A DNA stretch of 64,000 nucleotides from the NCBI GenBank assembly GCA_015654695.1, contig JAATGJ010000018.1, positions 1-64,000 on the forward strand, given 5' to 3'. Below the pieces are notes generated by a model. It made no database searches and was not told the origin of the DNA. It saw only the letters and a list, made by a program, of their open reading frames with translations. The position numbers were made by a program, and so were the translations under genes. Positions 35,024-41,390 of the stretch are shown one piece after another (the stretch's first letter is position 1; each line of letters starts with the position of its first letter). This DNA comes from Chitinophagales bacterium (GTDB lineage: Bacteria > Bacteroidota > Bacteroidia > Chitinophagales > Chitinophagaceae).

Positions 35024-35114
35024 AGATGAAGAAAGAGTCGAACCTGCCTGTCGACAGGCAGGCTTTCAATCTTCCCATTAGAAACGGGAGGCTTTTCCAC
35101 TAAGCTATTCATCC
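35024..35114 (-). tRNA. tRNA-Arg (UCU) interrupted by a 20-bp palindrome in the T-arm
   Basis: Acceptor GGATGAA/TTCATCT, D-stem GCTT/AAGC, anticodon stem TCCCG/TGGGA with loop TTTCTAA. T-stem GAAAG/CTTTC is intact but encloses a perfect 20-nt palindrome (35043-35062) before the normal TTCGACT loop. At 91 nt it is 20 longer than its neighbours. Confidence 0.8.
35043..35062. repeat. 20-bp perfect palindrome inserted in a tRNA T-arm
   Basis: CCTGCCTGTC and its complement GACAGGCAGG, with no spacer, sit between the T-stem 5' strand and the T-loop of tRNA-Arg(UCU). It resembles small mobile palindromic repeats. Confidence 0.85.
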
Positions 35115-35155
35115 GTTTTACTTTCATCCTCTTTAATATTTTTCATTTTACCTGT

Positions 35156-35227
35156 TAGCTTAACAAGACTCGAACTTGTATCTCTTCATTCGTAGTGAAG
35201 TATTCTCATCCATTGAACTATAAGCCA
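35156..35227 (-). tRNA. tRNA-Arg (ACG)
   Basis: Acceptor TGGCTTA/TAAGCTA with one G-U pair, D-stem GTTC/GAAT, anticodon stem CTTCA/TGAAG with loop CTACGAA, T-arm ACAAG-TTCGAGT-CTTGT. Confidence 0.92.
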
Positions 35228-35233
35228 TCGTTG

Positions 35234-35304
35234 GTTGACTTTGGGATTCGAACCCTGATCTTCCGTTGCACAGACGGACACTTTACCGTTAAGCTAAAGC
35301 CAAC
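35234..35304 (-). tRNA. tRNA-His (GUG)
   Basis: Anticodon arm TCCGT-CTGTGCA-ACGGA. Read with an extra G at -1 opposite C73, the acceptor is TTGGCTT/AAGTCAA, as expected for His. The T-stem is then short or mismatched (only GGG/CCC firm). Confidence 0.85.
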
Positions 35305-35313
35305 ATTTTTCGT

Positions 35314-35384
35314 CACCGGACTCAGACTCGAACTGAGAACATCACAGTCAAAGTGTGATATGTTAACCATTACACTATCCGGCA
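35314..35384 (-). tRNA. tRNA-Gln (UUG)
   Basis: Acceptor TGCCGGA/TCCGGTG with two G-U pairs, D-stem GTGT/ACAT, anticodon stem TCACA/TGTGA with loop CTTTGAC, T-arm CTCAG-TTCGAGT-CTGAG. Confidence 0.92.
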
Positions 35385-35392
35385 TTTTTAGT

Positions 35393-35464
35393 GGGCTTGA
35401 TGAGATTCGAACTCACACATAATAGTTTCTGAAACTATTGCCTCTTCCGTTGGGCTACAAGCCT
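35393..35464 (-). tRNA. tRNA-like gene with CAG (Leu) anticodon but class I body
   Basis: Anticodon arm ATAGT-TTCAGAA-ACTAT, T-arm GTGAG-TTCGAAT-CTCAT, variable loop only 5 nt. Acceptor AGGCTTG/CAAGCCC has an A1-C72 mismatch. Bacterial tRNA-Leu normally has a long variable arm, so charging with Leu is doubtful. Confidence 0.8.
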
Positions 35465-35475
35465 TTTTCAATAGC

Positions 35476-35546
35476 GGTTCGTACGGGAGTCGAACCCGTG
35501 GCGACAGATCGACAATCTGTAATGTTAGCCGTTACACCAACGAACC
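35476..35546 (-). tRNA. tRNA-Asp (GUC)
   Basis: Perfect acceptor GGTTCGT/ACGAACC, D-stem GTGT/ACAT, anticodon stem ACAGA/TCTGT with loop TTGTCGA, T-arm ACGGG-TTCGACT-CCCGT. 4 bp from tRNA-Glu. Confidence 0.94.
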
Positions 35547-35550
35547 TTGT

Positions 35551-35622
35551 AATCTGTACGGGAGTCGAACCCGTATTACAAGAATGAAAATCTTGCGTCC
35601 TTACCGGTTAGACGAACAGATC
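35551..35622 (-). tRNA. tRNA-Glu (UUC)
   Basis: Acceptor GATCTGT/ACAGATT with G1-U72, D-stem GTCT/GGAC, anticodon stem CAAGA/TCTTG with loop TTTTCAT, T-arm ACGGG-TTCGACT-CCCGT. Confidence 0.93.
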
Positions 35623-35629
35623 TGATTGT

Positions 35630-35701
35630 ATAGCAGGCCGGACTTGAACCAGCACCCTCTCCGTTCCAGGCGGAGTATTCAACCAATTGGAATGCTGCTA
35701 T
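35630..35701 (-). tRNA. tRNA-like gene, UGG (Pro) by position, lacking U33
   Basis: First gene of the array. Perfect acceptor ATAGCAG/CTGCTAT, D-stem ATTC/GAAT with only one base before it, anticodon stem CTCCG/CGGAG, loop CCTGGAA. Position 33 is C instead of the near-invariant U, so the reading as Pro(UGG) is formal; T-arm GCTGG-TTCAAGT-CCGGC. Confidence 0.75.
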
Positions 35702-35726
35702 ATTTTTTATCAAAGAACTTTTGGAA

Positions 35727-35759
35727 AAGCGTCCCCGTTGCATCTCACGGGGAACGCTT
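35727..35759 (-). terminator. Hairpin ahead of the tRNA array, terminator or attenuator
   Basis: On the minus strand AAGCGTTCCCCG pairs with CGGGGACGCTT (one bulge), followed by TTCC. It lies after the two tiny ORFs and 26 bp before the first tRNA, so readthrough could control array expression. Confidence 0.6.
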
Positions 35760-35788
35760 ATTTCCTCCTTCTGCACCTAATGCATTGA

Positions 35789-35926
35789 TCATCTCAGATT
35801 GAACTCTGCAGGATGAATGACTGTTTCATTTCTTTCATCTGCATTATTGTTGCTTATTTCTTTTCTTTTATTACTAATCACTTCTCCAATGAAATGAATC
35901 GCCAGCACAATCATTACAAACTTCAT
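35789..35926 (-). CDS. 45-aa small membrane protein with strong ribosome binding site
   Basis: MKFVMIVLAIHFIGEVISNK begins with a hydrophobic helix, followed by a polar Asn/Glu-rich tail ending in EFNLR. AGGAGG lies 6 bp before the ATG, unusual in Bacteroidota and a firm sign of translation. It is coupled to the 30-aa ORF upstream. No family recognised. Its position at the head of the tRNA array suggests a leader or membrane anchor role, which is speculation. Confidence 0.6.
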   Translation of the reverse strand: MKFVMIVLAIHFIGEVISNKRKEISNNNADERNETVIHPAEFNLR

Positions 35927-35938
35927 CGTATACCTCCT

Positions 35939-36031
35939 TTATCTTTTCATTTTGTCAGAGGGCTTTTCCATTTCTTTAGCTATCATCAGCAAGGCCATTC
36001 CAAACAGGTGAAATACAAGTGACCATTCCAT
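35939..36031 (-). CDS. 30-aa small hydrophobic protein
   Basis: MEWSLVFHLFGMALLMIAKE is a single hydrophobic helix, followed by a basic/acidic tail ending in DKMKR. The stop is 12 bp before the next small ORF and overlaps the region of its AGGAGG site, so the pair looks like a two-gene unit. No family recognised. Confidence 0.45.
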   Translation of the reverse strand: MEWSLVFHLFGMALLMIAKEMEKPSDKMKR

Positions 36032-36050
36032 GATTTAATTTTAAAATACC

Positions 36051-36085
36051 AATAAAAAGCCCGGTCGTTTTCTGCGACCGGGCTT
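36051..36085 (-). terminator. Rho-independent terminator (minus strand)
   Basis: A perfect 11-bp stem, AAGCCCGGTCG with CGACCGGGCTT, 7-nt loop and a TTTTTATT tail on the minus strand. It ends transcription from the 40-aa ORF at 36111-36233. Confidence 0.85.
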
Positions 36086-36110
36086 CCTCTTGGTAAGAAC
36101 ACATTTGTGC

Positions 36111-36233
36111 TTACTCATGGACATACCACGGCCGTTTATAATTACTATCACTCACATTGCCTATAAGTTCAATACATCTATGCGCCTGCGCATACCAATA
36201 GCATCCGGATGATGATAGCCAATCATTCCGCAT
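36111..36233 (-). CDS. 40-aa ORF, unknown
   Basis: MRNDWLSSSGCYWYAQAHRC is the N-terminal half; the rest ends in KRPWYVHE. It is rich in Trp, Tyr and Cys and followed after 26 bp by a strong terminator. A terminated transcript is well supported; coding is less so, and the RNA itself could be the product. Confidence 0.4.
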   Translation of the reverse strand: MRNDWLSSSGCYWYAQAHRCIELIGNVSDSNYKRPWYVHE

Positions 36234-36429
36234 CGTAAATCGTTTATGTTGTAATGACTTCAGCATTTTTTATTTTTACTGTGATGATAAGATTCAATTC
36301 TTTTCTATTTACACAAGTCGTTTCAATTTATTTTTCAAACTTTCAGGCTCTTCGTAAGCCCCTCTTTTGCTTCCACTTCACTCCTCTCTGCGTCGCAATG
36401 ACGTGGAGGGGTTTGGGGAGACTGGCCAT

Positions 36430-36456
36430 AAAAAAACCCCGCAATCTCTTGCGGGG
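36430..36456 (-). terminator. Rho-independent terminator (minus strand)
   Basis: A perfect 8-bp stem CCCCGCAA/TTGCGGGG with a GAGA loop and seven T residues on the minus strand. Confidence 0.88.
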
Positions 36457-36486
36457 CCTGTATTTGACAGAATTCGTTATTTCAAC

Positions 36487-36594
36487 TTATTCAGCATATA
36501 TACATGCCCCGCACCTGGCATAGTCACCTTTTGGACTAAACCAATTCGCTGTTTCAATATGTGATAGTATGCGTTGCATGTTTTTGTTTTGCAT
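36487..36594 (-). CDS. 35-aa ORF with its own promoter-like and terminator signals
   Basis: MQNKNMQRILSHIETANWFS then ending RCGACIYAE, with a C-x-x-C pair near the C-terminus. Upstream on the minus strand TTTG and CATCTTTG are 21 bp apart and resemble the Bacteroidota -33/-7 pair (TTTG, TAnnTTTG); if real, translation would start at the sixth codon. A terminator follows 30 bp after the stop. Small protein or small RNA. Confidence 0.4.
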   Translation of the reverse strand: MQNKNMQRILSHIETANWFSPKGDYARCGACIYAE

Positions 36595-36647
36595 TGCAAA
36601 GATGACAATAATTTTTTGATGATGCCAAATTTTTATGCGTGTATTTT

Positions 36648-39600
36648 TTAAAAAATATTTCCCTGCCACTTTATTTCCGCGATTTCAATTTCTCCGTACT
36701 GGTTATCCATCACTACATTTTCAATACTTATCTCCTGGTTGCCGCTGCCGAAATTTTTAAATGTTCTTATCCTGATAACCGAGGGTATCCTGCCCGGTGA
36801 TGAGTAAGAATCGTAATAATTCACCCTGAGCCTGTATTTTCCATCCGGCGCTTTTTTGATCTGGTATTCAAAGGGGTTGCTGTAGTACCAGTAGTATCCC
36901 GGCTGAATAGTTCCCCCGTTCTTTGTAACAGGATGGGAATAAGAGCAGGTTTCATTTCCCGGCTCGTTGATGCTTACGTTACTCATATTCCCTTTGTTGC
37001 AATCTACTATTATCCGCATATCAACAGCCAATGGTTTTATGATGGCAGCCGGTATGGAAGAAATATCAAGGATATGTTTATACAATGAAATAATGGCATT
37101 CATTTCGTTCAGCATCACCGCTTTTGTATAAAGATTGATTGATTCCTGTTGCCCTGTATTCATTGTAACAGCGCCATACAATATGTCCACCGCCTGCTGG
37201 TAATTTCCCTGCTGGTAATGTGCCCAGGCAAGATCACGGTAAAAATTCAGGTTAAATGAATTGTCCTTTATCAGTTGATCGTAGATTTTTACCGCTTCAT
37301 CAAACTGTTGCCAGATCTCCAGTACATAAGCCATAGCGATCAGTACCTGCCGGCTTCCATTAGCAGCTTCCGCTGCATTCATCAATATATCAAACGCTTC
37401 TTTTGTAAAGCCGCTTTCAAATACATGCTGCGCCGCGTCAAAATAAAATCCGGCATCCCCGCCATACTGTTCACGCAACCTCTCATACACACCCATCTTT
37501 TCTTTGACAGGTGTCTCTTTCATCTCCTGCAGGTATTCCACGTCTTCCATATCCTTCAGGCGATACGGTTTGTTGTTATAACGGTTATAATTGTTCTTCC
37601 CTTTCTTTGAATTAATAATGATAACACCATTGGCAGCACGGCTTCCGTATATAGCTGCAGCAGATGCATTTTTTAAAACAGTGATATAATCAATATCATG
37701 CACATTGATAATATCGTTGATATTCCCCGATACCGGTATGCCGTCCAATACATATAGCGGTTGATTATTATTACTGACCGAACTCATACCCCGTATAGTA
37801 ATATTTGCTGAATTTCCGGGAGTGCCCATTACATCCGTTATTTGCATTCCGGGCACCCTTCCCTGTAACACCTGCTCCACTGTTGTAGCGGATGAAAATA
37901 TATCTTCTGAACGGATACTTGTCACAGCGCCTGTCAGATCTCTTTTTCTTGATGCCCCATAACCAACTACTACTACTTCATCTAAAAAATTATCACCGGT
38001 AATATTCAGACCTGCTATCCTTCCAGCCAGTTCTTTACTTGCATCTTGCTGACTACCTGCAGCAGAAGTTGTACTGCTGTAATTTATTTTATCGAATTCT
38101 GTACGGTTTAAAGTGATCAGTTGCTCATGTGCATCCCATTTCCTGATGCGGTCATTATAAACATTCACCACATTATTAAGAATATCAAATTCACCAGCGG
38201 TTTCGAGTTTCTTTCTTTCAAAGCGTGTATCCCTTTTTACATAATTCATCTTTTCACATTCCTGTTCCAGTTCTTTAGGCGGCGTAATATTATATTTTAC
38301 ATAATCTTCTGTTCTTTCCAGGACAATGTATGCCGTATTAGGAGTCACCACTTTTTCCTGGAGGCCAAAATCAATGATACTGCTCCATTGGTAACTGCGG
38401 GTGATCCGGTCAAAATTATCCAGCATCGTTATTCTGTCAATTGCAGATACAGGGCATTGTTGATTTGTATTCAAGACTATTTTCTCCGTATTGTTAATGC
38501 GGTTGTTATTGCCATAATGAAAATACAATGTGTCCATCCCATTGCCTACCGTTCCATTGATCAATAATGACTGGGTACGCTTCAGCGGCAGGCTTTGCTC
38601 TGTGATCACTTTACCGCTGGAAGATGTAATATTCAGCAACCAGTTCTCCGCTTTGCTGCTTGTGGCAACAGCCGCACTCATCGTTGTCTTATTCAGGTCT
38701 ATGACTTTGCCACCACTGGCACCGGTTACCTGCCGCAATGCTTCCAGGTTAGCCGTGTTAGATGTATGCACGCAATAAACAAGACCTGCACCGGTTTTTG
38801 GCTTACTCGTTCCATAGGTATTATTTCCATCAGTAAACAGCATGAACATATCAGCATCCATGCCCGTGAGATCAATACTGCCTAACTGTGTAGCGCCATC
38901 GTAGTTTATGCTTTGCAGGTATTGCTGCCAGCGGCTGTTGAAATTATTCTCCGTGTAAAAAACAGCGGTGTTCAGTAATTTATAATTAAAAGGAATAATG
39001 GTTAGCTGCACAACATTATGAAAGGAAATAAATTGTTTCAAGAAACTGATCTCCCTGTTTATATCCCTTTTAGCCAGCGAAGCCGAAGCATCCCAGAAAA
39101 CAGTAAGCCGTTTAGGATGAATCTCATATTCATCAGCAAAAGCAGGCTGAAACCGCATGGCAAAATGAGTTGATTGATCTACTGCTTTGGTACAAAGTTC
39201 TGTCTTTGATAAAACAGGCAGGGAAAAAGCAACGGGACTTTTCAGCATACTATTCTCAGCAGTCCATGACAGATGATGATATTCATTTCCTCCCGTAAAA
39301 TTTTGTTGTGCGATCAATCCGGGACGTGTTGCCGGTTTTGTATTTCCATTGACAGAAATATTCAATTTGAAATACCGGACAGTATCACTGATAAATAAGG
39401 GGAGTGAATAAAGCAGTTCACTTTTATCCTGTGTTAATACCTGCTGAATGGTCATGGTCACTTTGCGGCATCCTTTTGCCGGTACCGGGTAGATGCGGAG
39501 ACTGTAATGATCCGCGTATTCCATCGTCAGCAAGGCAGGGTCAATTCGTTTACCCACTATTGAATTATAAGCATTGGTAGCTTTCCATTTCTCTTCGATA

Positions 39601-39866
39601 GATCCGTCCCGGTATTTGCCATTTAGGCCAAGCTGAAAACCGGTGATCACCTGCCCGGGCTTCAATTCAAAACGGTGCAGGCCTTCTATCTCCTGGTTGT
39701 TGGGATTGCAGAACTCCATTTCAATAAACGTGGTAGCCGTAAACATATCGGCTTTAATATCAATAGAGCAGCTTTTCAACTGCATGGGCTTATCCCATTT
39801 TTGCTGGGCGCAAACTTGTATAACGCTGAAAATAAGTGTGCTGATAAATAATATACTCTTCCGCAT
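36648..39866 (-). CDS. VIT / VWA-like / TonB-plug / TPR fusion protein
   Basis: I use the start at 39866 (MRKSILFISTLIFSVIQVCA), a clear signal peptide, giving 1072 residues. Order: a VIT-like domain (about 20-150), a von Willebrand A-like region (TVFWDASASLAKRDINREI near 255; LTGMDADMFMLFTDGNN near 335), then a SusC-style plug (LDEVVVVGYGASRKRDLTGA near 625; GVIIINSKKG near 750), then TPR-like helices (about 790-930) and a C-terminal beta domain. No outer-membrane barrel follows the plug. The plug may serve as a binding module; function unknown. Confidence 0.85.
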   Translation of the reverse strand: MRKSILFISTLIFSVIQVCAQQKWDKPMQLKSCSIDIKADMFTATTFIEMEFCNPNNQEIEGLHRFELKPGQVITGFQLGLNGKYRDGSIEEKWKATNAYNSIVGKRIDPALLTMEYADHYSLRIYPVPAKGCRKVTMTIQQVLTQDKSELLYSLPLFISDTVRYFKLNISVNGNTKPATRPGLIAQQNFTGGNEYHHLSWTAENSMLKSPVAFSLPVLSKTELCTKAVDQSTHFAMRFQPAFADEYEIHPKRLTVFWDASASLAKRDINREISFLKQFISFHNVVQLTIIPFNYKLLNTAVFYTENNFNSRWQQYLQSINYDGATQLGSIDLTGMDADMFMLFTDGNNTYGTSKPKTGAGLVYCVHTSNTANLEALRQVTGASGGKVIDLNKTTMSAAVATSSKAENWLLNITSSSGKVITEQSLPLKRTQSLLINGTVGNGMDTLYFHYGNNNRINNTEKIVLNTNQQCPVSAIDRITMLDNFDRITRSYQWSSIIDFGLQEKVVTPNTAYIVLERTEDYVKYNITPPKELEQECEKMNYVKRDTRFERKKLETAGEFDILNNVVNVYNDRIRKWDAHEQLITLNRTEFDKINYSSTTSAAGSQQDASKELAGRIAGLNITGDNFLDEVVVVGYGASRKRDLTGAVTSIRSEDIFSSATTVEQVLQGRVPGMQITDVMGTPGNSANITIRGMSSVSNNNQPLYVLDGIPVSGNINDIINVHDIDYITVLKNASAAAIYGSRAANGVIIINSKKGKNNYNRYNNKPYRLKDMEDVEYLQEMKETPVKEKMGVYERLREQYGGDAGFYFDAAQHVFESGFTKEAFDILMNAAEAANGSRQVLIAMAYVLEIWQQFDEAVKIYDQLIKDNSFNLNFYRDLAWAHYQQGNYQQAVDILYGAVTMNTGQQESINLYTKAVMLNEMNAIISLYKHILDISSIPAAIIKPLAVDMRIIVDCNKGNMSNVSINEPGNETCSYSHPVTKNGGTIQPGYYWYYSNPFEYQIKKAPDGKYRLRVNYYDSYSSPGRIPSVIRIRTFKNFGSGNQEISIENVVMDNQYGEIEIAEIKWQGNIF

Positions 39867-39997
39867 AAGCCAGGTTTTGTAGAATGGATGCGGGCTTGTT
39901 AAGGATTGCATAAAGAAATTCCTAAGCGCTGAAAATATTTCTTCCGGGTATGTAATACAAATGAAAGTCGCATCCGCTTAGTACATAAAACGTACAT

Positions 39998-40438
39998 ATG
40001 CGAAACGCATTTATTTTTTCAGTAATGGCTATTTTGGTACTGTCTTCTTTCAACAGTAAAAACGATATGACGAACAGTTATCAAAAACCCGGTGATACAA
40101 TTGTAACGCTGGACACGCATAAATGGTACCTGACCACCATCTATAAACCGGACGGCTATACACAGGTATTGATACGGAAAGCCTTTATCAGTTTCCAAAC
40201 AGAGAATGGAAAGATCGGTGGTAACGGAAGCTGCAATTCATTTGGTGGGAAACTTACCGTTGACGGCGACAAGCTCCGTTTTGGTAATATCTTTTCTACC
40301 AAAATGTATTGTGATAATGTGCAGTCAATAGAAGATGATTTTTTCAGGGAGTTGCAGAAAGTGACGAGGTATGAGATAAAGGAGAAAAAGTTGTTGTTGT
40401 TTAATGAAAATAAGTTGTTGCTGGAGTTTGAAGTCTGA
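39998..40438 (+). CDS. META-domain (HslJ-like) secreted protein
   Basis: A 146-residue protein with an N-terminal signal segment (MRNAFIFSVMAILVLSSFNS). The META-domain motif is present as GKIGGNGSCNSFGGKL, then STKMYCDN and a terminal LLLFNENKLLLEFE. Family members are small envelope proteins, some linked to stress or drug tolerance; no enzymatic activity is known to me. Convergent with the next gene, 11 bp between stops. Confidence 0.87.
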   Translation: MRNAFIFSVMAILVLSSFNSKNDMTNSYQKPGDTIVTLDTHKWYLTTIYKPDGYTQVLIRKAFISFQTENGKIGGNGSCNSFGGKLTVDGDKLRFGNIFSTKMYCDNVQSIEDDFFRELQKVTRYEIKEKKLLLFNENKLLLEFEV

Positions 40439-40449
40439 TCAAAAAAATC

Positions 40450-41286
40450 TCAAAAATTAATTCCGGCGATTTTAACTTCAGTGATGTACCAATAGCCAAA
40501 TTCTTCATCAAGTTCAAGAATAACTTTCCAATCACCCGAAAGGGGATGTTTATTTAAGTTACTAATTGCTGTTAAAGAATAGGTGCCTGTAACAGTGCTT
40601 GATTTATCATTTACTGAACAATTGCTTGCAGACAATTCAGTTATTTCAAGATCGTCGTAAGCCATTTTGAACGTATTAACAATATTCCTTAACTTATCTA
40701 CTGATAATAGAAAACGGTCATTTAAACGCAAATTATCTTTCCGGAAATTATGCGTCCATTCCATGGGCTCTTTCTTAAGAATATATTTTATACACTCATC
40801 TGTTGCAGTTTTTGTATTGTCGTAAACCGGATCAGGATGAAACTCATCATAGATGAAGCCATGCATCATTCCCGGAATATTCATATCACCCATTTTATAT
40901 TTAAATAATTCCTCAGTGGTAAATCTGTACAATTCCCTAGGTGCTATATTGGGACTGCATACATCAAGGCTTATTTGGTATTGATTCAAATAGGCTGATA
41001 GCTGATGCCAGGCAGTATCTATTTCTTCATCCGGGATTTCAGCGACTGGTTTAAACCGGGCAGGCTTTTCTATTTTATCAAAAACGGTAATATATTTTGG
41101 ATTATGAGATTGCTTTTCAAATTCCGCAATGTAGTTGAGAAATTCATTTTCAATTTCCGGCGGAAGCTCACTATTTTTTTCCATATTACTGAACGACGCA
41201 CCTTTCTCCAGCATCAGTTTCATTTTCAAAAAATCATTTTCTGCTTTTAATTTCTCTTCTTCATTCAGCTGGTTAAAGTATTCCAT
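40450..41286 (-). CDS. Cytoplasmic protein of unknown function
   Basis: A 278-residue protein without signal or membrane segments. N-terminal charged helices (FNQLNEEEKLKAENDFLKMK) precede a middle segment with GDMNIPGMMHGFIYDEFHPD. The C-terminal 75 residues (VTGTYSLTAISNLNKHPLSG, WKVILELDEEFGYWYITEVK) look like an NTF2-like beta-sheet. Family not recognised. It is divergent from the SNF2 helicase with 104 bp between starts. Confidence 0.7.
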   Translation of the reverse strand: MEYFNQLNEEEKLKAENDFLKMKLMLEKGASFSNMEKNSELPPEIENEFLNYIAEFEKQSHNPKYITVFDKIEKPARFKPVAEIPDEEIDTAWHQLSAYLNQYQISLDVCSPNIAPRELYRFTTEELFKYKMGDMNIPGMMHGFIYDEFHPDPVYDNTKTATDECIKYILKKEPMEWTHNFRKDNLRLNDRFLLSVDKLRNIVNTFKMAYDDLEITELSASNCSVNDKSSTVTGTYSLTAISNLNKHPLSGDWKVILELDEEFGYWYITEVKIAGINF

Positions 41287-41390
41287 ATAAATAAATTTTA
41301 TACTGAAAATACTTAATTACTAACAAATTTTCCTTTCCCTGTTTTTTCATTGCTGAATAAATTATTTTTCACCATAAAAATAAGAATATC

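Noticed and set aside
33009-35701. CRISPR array
   Set aside because: The regular spacing of similar blocks comes from tRNA T-arms; there are no identical repeats and no cas genes.
35813-36022. 69-codon plus-strand frame near the small ORFs
   Set aside because: It is antisense to two minus-strand small ORFs, one of which has a strong ribosome binding site; composition is Phe/His-rich as expected for a shadow.
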